This document shows, piece by piece, positions 62,147-64,000 of a DNA stretch of 64,000 bases. The notes under the pieces are model-generated. The model ran no database searches, had not been told where the DNA came from, and saw only the letters and a list, made by a program, of their open reading frames with translations. Each line of letters starts with the position of its first letter. The first letter of the stretch is position 1. Both the position numbers and the translations under genes were made by a program. The DNA lies in NCBI GenBank assembly GCA_964017195.1, contig OZ024894.1:29709325-29773324 (forward strand), given 5' to 3'. This DNA comes from Siderastrea radians. Taxonomy: Eukaryota > Cnidaria > Anthozoa > Scleractinia > Rhizangiidae.

Positions 62147-62818
62147 ATGAAAACCGTGGTGTCGTTATTGAATGGATCCCGACGTCCTGGCGTCCCCTTG
62201 CCCCCCGAATTGTTACAACGGATGGATTCGTTGTATGCCTTTTACCATCAACAATGGTGGTGTTATCGCAAAATGTTGAATCATTTCAAGTGTTGCCATG
62301 CCTTGTTTAATGGCCTGGCGTTACTCCTGATGGCCGCTGGCATGATTGCTGGCCCCCTGTTGGACAACAGCACGTTGGTGGCCTGTTTGGCAGCCGTGGG
62401 CACCGTGGTCAAAGGATGGGCCGATTTTAAACAGTACCGATTTAAAGTGACCATGAGTCGATTTGCGTTTACCACCTATGCCAAAGCCTTGACCGAATTG
62501 AAAACCCACGGGCGGGGTGTTCCCTTGGAGGACCTGGAAGGATTTTTGATCAAGATGCAAACGTTGGATGATACGATTGTGGATTTCACTCCTCCGTTAC
62601 CCAAACGATGTGTCCAAGAGTACCATGGTCATTTTGTCTACCAACCCGTGGAAGCCCAATGCTATGTGGACGGATGTCCTCGTCCCTTGAGACCCAAAGG
62701 GTATTGGACAGATAAAAAGCCGCTCCCTCCCAGCCCGACACTCTTAGAACCATGGCCGTCCAACGAAGACGACGAAGAAAAAGAAGAACCACGAAAAGAA
62801 AACGTCGTGGTCGCGTGA
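62147..62818 (+). CDS. Two-transmembrane protein, SLATT-like layout
   Basis: 223 residues from the ATG 62147, two bases after the previous stop. A helix with FYHQQWWCYRKMLNHFKCCH leads into two close hydrophobic segments (about 53-72 and 75-90; GLALLLMAAGMIAG and CLAAVGTVVKGW). A soluble helical part follows (DFKQYRFKVTMSRFAFTTYAKAL) with LDDTIVDFTPPLP, and an acidic tail. Bacterial SLATT effectors have this layout: an N-terminal helix, a 2TM hairpin and a C-terminal helical region. In cnidarians similar proteins are annotated as SLATT-like. The assignment is from topology and motifs, not alignment. A structural membrane protein is the alternative. Confidence 0.55.
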   Translation: MKTVVSLLNGSRRPGVPLPPELLQRMDSLYAFYHQQWWCYRKMLNHFKCCHALFNGLALLLMAAGMIAGPLLDNSTLVACLAAVGTVVKGWADFKQYRFKVTMSRFAFTTYAKALTELKTHGRGVPLEDLEGFLIKMQTLDDTIVDFTPPLPKRCVQEYHGHFVYQPVEAQCYVDGCPRPLRPKGYWTDKKPLPPSPTLLEPWPSNEDDEEKEEPRKENVVVA

Positions 62819-62964
62819 ATGTGGGTGGAGGTATTGTTTCTTTACTGAAAGGCGCTGCCAAACTGGGCATCAAACTGGGCAAGAGTAAGGACTATAAAAG
62901 AATGGGAGCCCTCGGTGTGGGAGGTGCTGTGTCTAATTTCCGACGAAGACCGTGGGCAGTATGA
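62752..62964 (+). CDS. Basic small protein with amphipathic centre
   Basis: 70 residues overlapping the end of the 2TM gene by 67 bases in another frame. N-terminal Arg/Lys clusters (QRRRRRKRR, KRKRRGR) are followed by GGGIVSLLKGAAKLGIKLGKS, an amphipathic helix like those of membrane-lytic or core peptides. Its TGA overlaps the next ATG (ATGA, 62961-62964). The second small basic peptide gene of this type in the element, compare 57557. Confidence 0.6.
   Translation: MAVQRRRRRKRRTTKRKRRGRVNVGGGIVSLLKGAAKLGIKLGKSKDYKRMGALGVGGAVSNFRRRPWAV
62893..62899 (+). promoter_or_regulatory. TATA box of the 62961 gene
   Basis: TATAAAA inside the upstream gene, 62 bases before the ATG 62961. Confidence 0.5.
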
Positions 62965-63278
62965 AACGTCTTCGACGTCAATTCCCGTTTTTACGGTTCA
63001 TGTTACAAGAAGCCAATGGTTCCAAACGTCAAGAGTTGTTACAACATGCCAATGCCGATCAAATCAATGCTGTGAGTGAACTGGTCTTGAACTTATTGAA
63101 AAACAAGATTCCCATCACCCCACCCATCCTGGCCAAACTTCGCCCCTATAAAAAGGTGCTACGCGATTTGGGACGTCGTCGACATTCCGTGAAAAAACGT
63201 CGGGCGTGGTTGGTTCAACAAAAAGGACGCGGCTTATTTCAAGGACTCCATCAGGCGTTATGTCAATGTCTTCGTTAA
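62961..63278 (+). CDS. Basic helical protein, conserved-type neighbour
   Basis: 105 residues, start fixed by the ATGA overlap. Pattern: a helix (RFMLQEANGSKRQELLQ), then VSELVLNLLKNKIPITP, then an Arg/Lys-rich segment (LRPYKKVLRDLGRRRHSVKKRRAWLVQQKG). It looks like the small basic proteins common beside F54H12.2-type capsid genes, from memory only. The role is unknown, perhaps in the core. Confidence 0.55.
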   Translation: MKRLRRQFPFLRFMLQEANGSKRQELLQHANADQINAVSELVLNLLKNKIPITPPILAKLRPYKKVLRDLGRRRHSVKKRRAWLVQQKGRGLFQGLHQALCQCLR

Positions 63279-63490
63279 CGCTCCCTACCTGGATGCGTCT
63301 GTTACAAGAGGCCAATCGGGCCACCGACCAGTGGAAAGACGAGTGTTCTTATTGGAAGCATAAATATCACCTGTTGTATCGAGAGTACAGGCACATCTTA
63401 AAGGCCCGTCTTTGTGAGAGCTGTCGTCAGATAGAAGACGGGGAACTTTGCTCCGAGTGTAGTCAACCCCCATGGACGAGGTCTACATGA
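63260..63490 (+). CDS. Small zinc-knuckle-like protein
   Basis: 76 residues starting at ATG 63260 (or 63266), overlapping the previous gene by 19 bases. A helical N-terminus rich in Arg, Trp and Tyr is followed by CESCRQIEDGELCSEC, a C-x2-C...C-x2-C metal-binding arrangement. It overlaps the next gene by 19 bases. The TATAAAA at 63147 is 113 bases upstream. The function is unknown. Confidence 0.55.
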   Translation: MSMSSLTLPTWMRLLQEANRATDQWKDECSYWKHKYHLLYREYRHILKARLCESCRQIEDGELCSECSQPPWTRST

Positions 63491-64000
63491 TTCCCCACAA
63501 GGACTTGGAACAACTCATTCAATATTACAAAGGAGAACTCACCGAAAATGCCTTGTTGAACAAAGCCGCGACGCTCGCCGCTAAAAAACATGTGTTGTTG
63601 GCCAACCCCCAATTGCCCCCGGCCGTGGTCAATGCTCAAACCAAACCGTTGAGTCAAGAATTAACCAAGTTAACCAAACGCATTCGTCAATTTCCCGGAG
63701 GCGTGGGAGTGGGTGCCCCGGGTGCACCTCCTGGCGAGGAAGAGGAAGAGGCCGGGGATTTGGTGACCGGCCCCGTGGAACAATGGTTGAAGCGCATGAT
63801 AAAAGGGAGCCCGTCGAGCCCCAAACCACCCATTACCCCTGCTACCAAGAAAGGCAAAGGAGCAGCCGCCACCACCAGTAAGATTGTCAAGAAAGGGAGC
63901 CCTTCCATCAGTCGAGGGGATAGCCGGTCGCGTTTAGAAGCCATTCGAGAAGAGCGCAAGGCCTTGGAAAAAAAGTTAGCCGAGAGTCGTAAAGGCAAAG
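63472..64000 (+). CDS. Partial virion-type protein running off the window
   Basis: An ATG at 63472 opens a frame of at least 176 codons with no stop before the window end, so it is truncated here. It starts MDEVYMIPHKDLEQLIQYYKG, with ALLNKAATLAAKKHVLLANP, then LTKLTKRIRQFPGG, an acidic patch (EEEEEAGD), PVEQWLKRMIKG and a Lys/Ser/Pro-rich region that turns helical at the end. The family seems to recur beside this capsid type, but I cannot name a function. It is the last gene of an overlapping run. Confidence 0.65.
   Translation, partial: MDEVYMIPHKDLEQLIQYYKGELTENALLNKAATLAAKKHVLLANPQLPPAVVNAQTKPLSQELTKLTKRIRQFPGGVGVGAPGAPPGEEEEEAGDLVTGPVEQWLKRMIKGSPSSPKPPITPATKKGKGAAATTSKIVKKGSPSISRGDSRSRLEAIREERKALEKKLAESRKGK

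Larger units (their letters stand above)
48385..64000 (+). mobile_element. Element B: integrated adintovirus/Polinton-like virus, left part
   Basis: The region is GC-richer and densely coding. Integrase, penton-like proteins, core-like proteins, major capsid protein, cysteine protease and packaging ATPase identify it as a Polinton-class virus of the adintovirus kind. Most late genes are on the plus strand. Accessory genes are mixed. No polymerase gene is present before the window ends, and the last gene is open at 64000, so the element continues to the right. The left limit is set by the composition change and the tandem repeats at 48455-48715 and is uncertain by tens of bases. Confidence 0.85.

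Overview
The window looks like nuclear DNA of an invertebrate animal, most likely a cnidarian of the stony-coral type. That guess rests on a C-type-lectin receptor gene in small exons with consensus splice sites, a Penelope-like retroelement remnant, many short non-autonomous DNA transposons, and two neighbouring integrated Polinton/adintovirus-like DNA elements. No bacterial operon, rRNA gene or CRISPR array was seen.

Region 1 (about 1-40.4 kb) is host DNA. A minus-strand receptor gene can be traced exon by exon: a candidate signal-peptide exon (19.9 kb), a C-type lectin domain (11.4-11.0 kb), a Ser/Thr-rich stalk (5.8 kb), a transmembrane segment (5.2 kb) and two cytoplasmic exons (4.6-3.4 kb). 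The cytoplasmic exons carry repeated Tyr-Ala-Val-Val motifs and an ITIM-like Ile-Val-Tyr-Ala-Asp-Leu. The remainder is repeats: miniature transposons with clear terminal repeats and target duplications, a 1.3-kb 9-bp minisatellite, a Penelope-like reverse transcriptase fragment and a decayed hAT-like transposase.

Region 2 (about 41.0-48.4 kb, AT-rich) is element A, a decayed Polinton. On the minus strand it has a full-length protein-primed type B DNA polymerase, an AT-hook/zinc-finger protein, a chromodomain integrase and a broken phospholipase-A2-domain protein. There is one plus-strand gene at its edge. A small non-autonomous element has inserted into it. It has no major capsid, protease or ATPase gene here.

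Region 3 (about 48.4 kb to the window end, GC-richer) is element B, the left part of a larger virus-like element. It encodes a retroviral-type integrase with chromodomain, three paralogous penton-like proteins, small Arg-rich core-like proteins, a major capsid protein candidate, an adenain-like cysteine protease, a packaging ATPase and a run of overlapping small virion-type genes. It also encodes accessory genes: a RING protein, two tandem small paralogs, a spliced coiled-coil gene, a double GRF-type zinc-finger protein, a SLOG-like Rossmann protein and a two-transmembrane protein of SLATT-like layout. A tRNA-like RNA polymerase III gene lies between protease and ATPase. TATA boxes precede many of its genes. 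Its DNA polymerase is not in the window and is expected to the right. Several lesions (an in-frame amber, an in-frame opal, one missing start, one probable frameshift) suggest a recent but imperfect endogenous copy.

The most interesting observation is a SLOG-like protein and a SLATT-like 2TM protein in the same eukaryotic virus-like element. In bacteria these two domain types pair in nucleotide-signalled defence systems. Here the pairing is a hypothesis from sequence patterns only.
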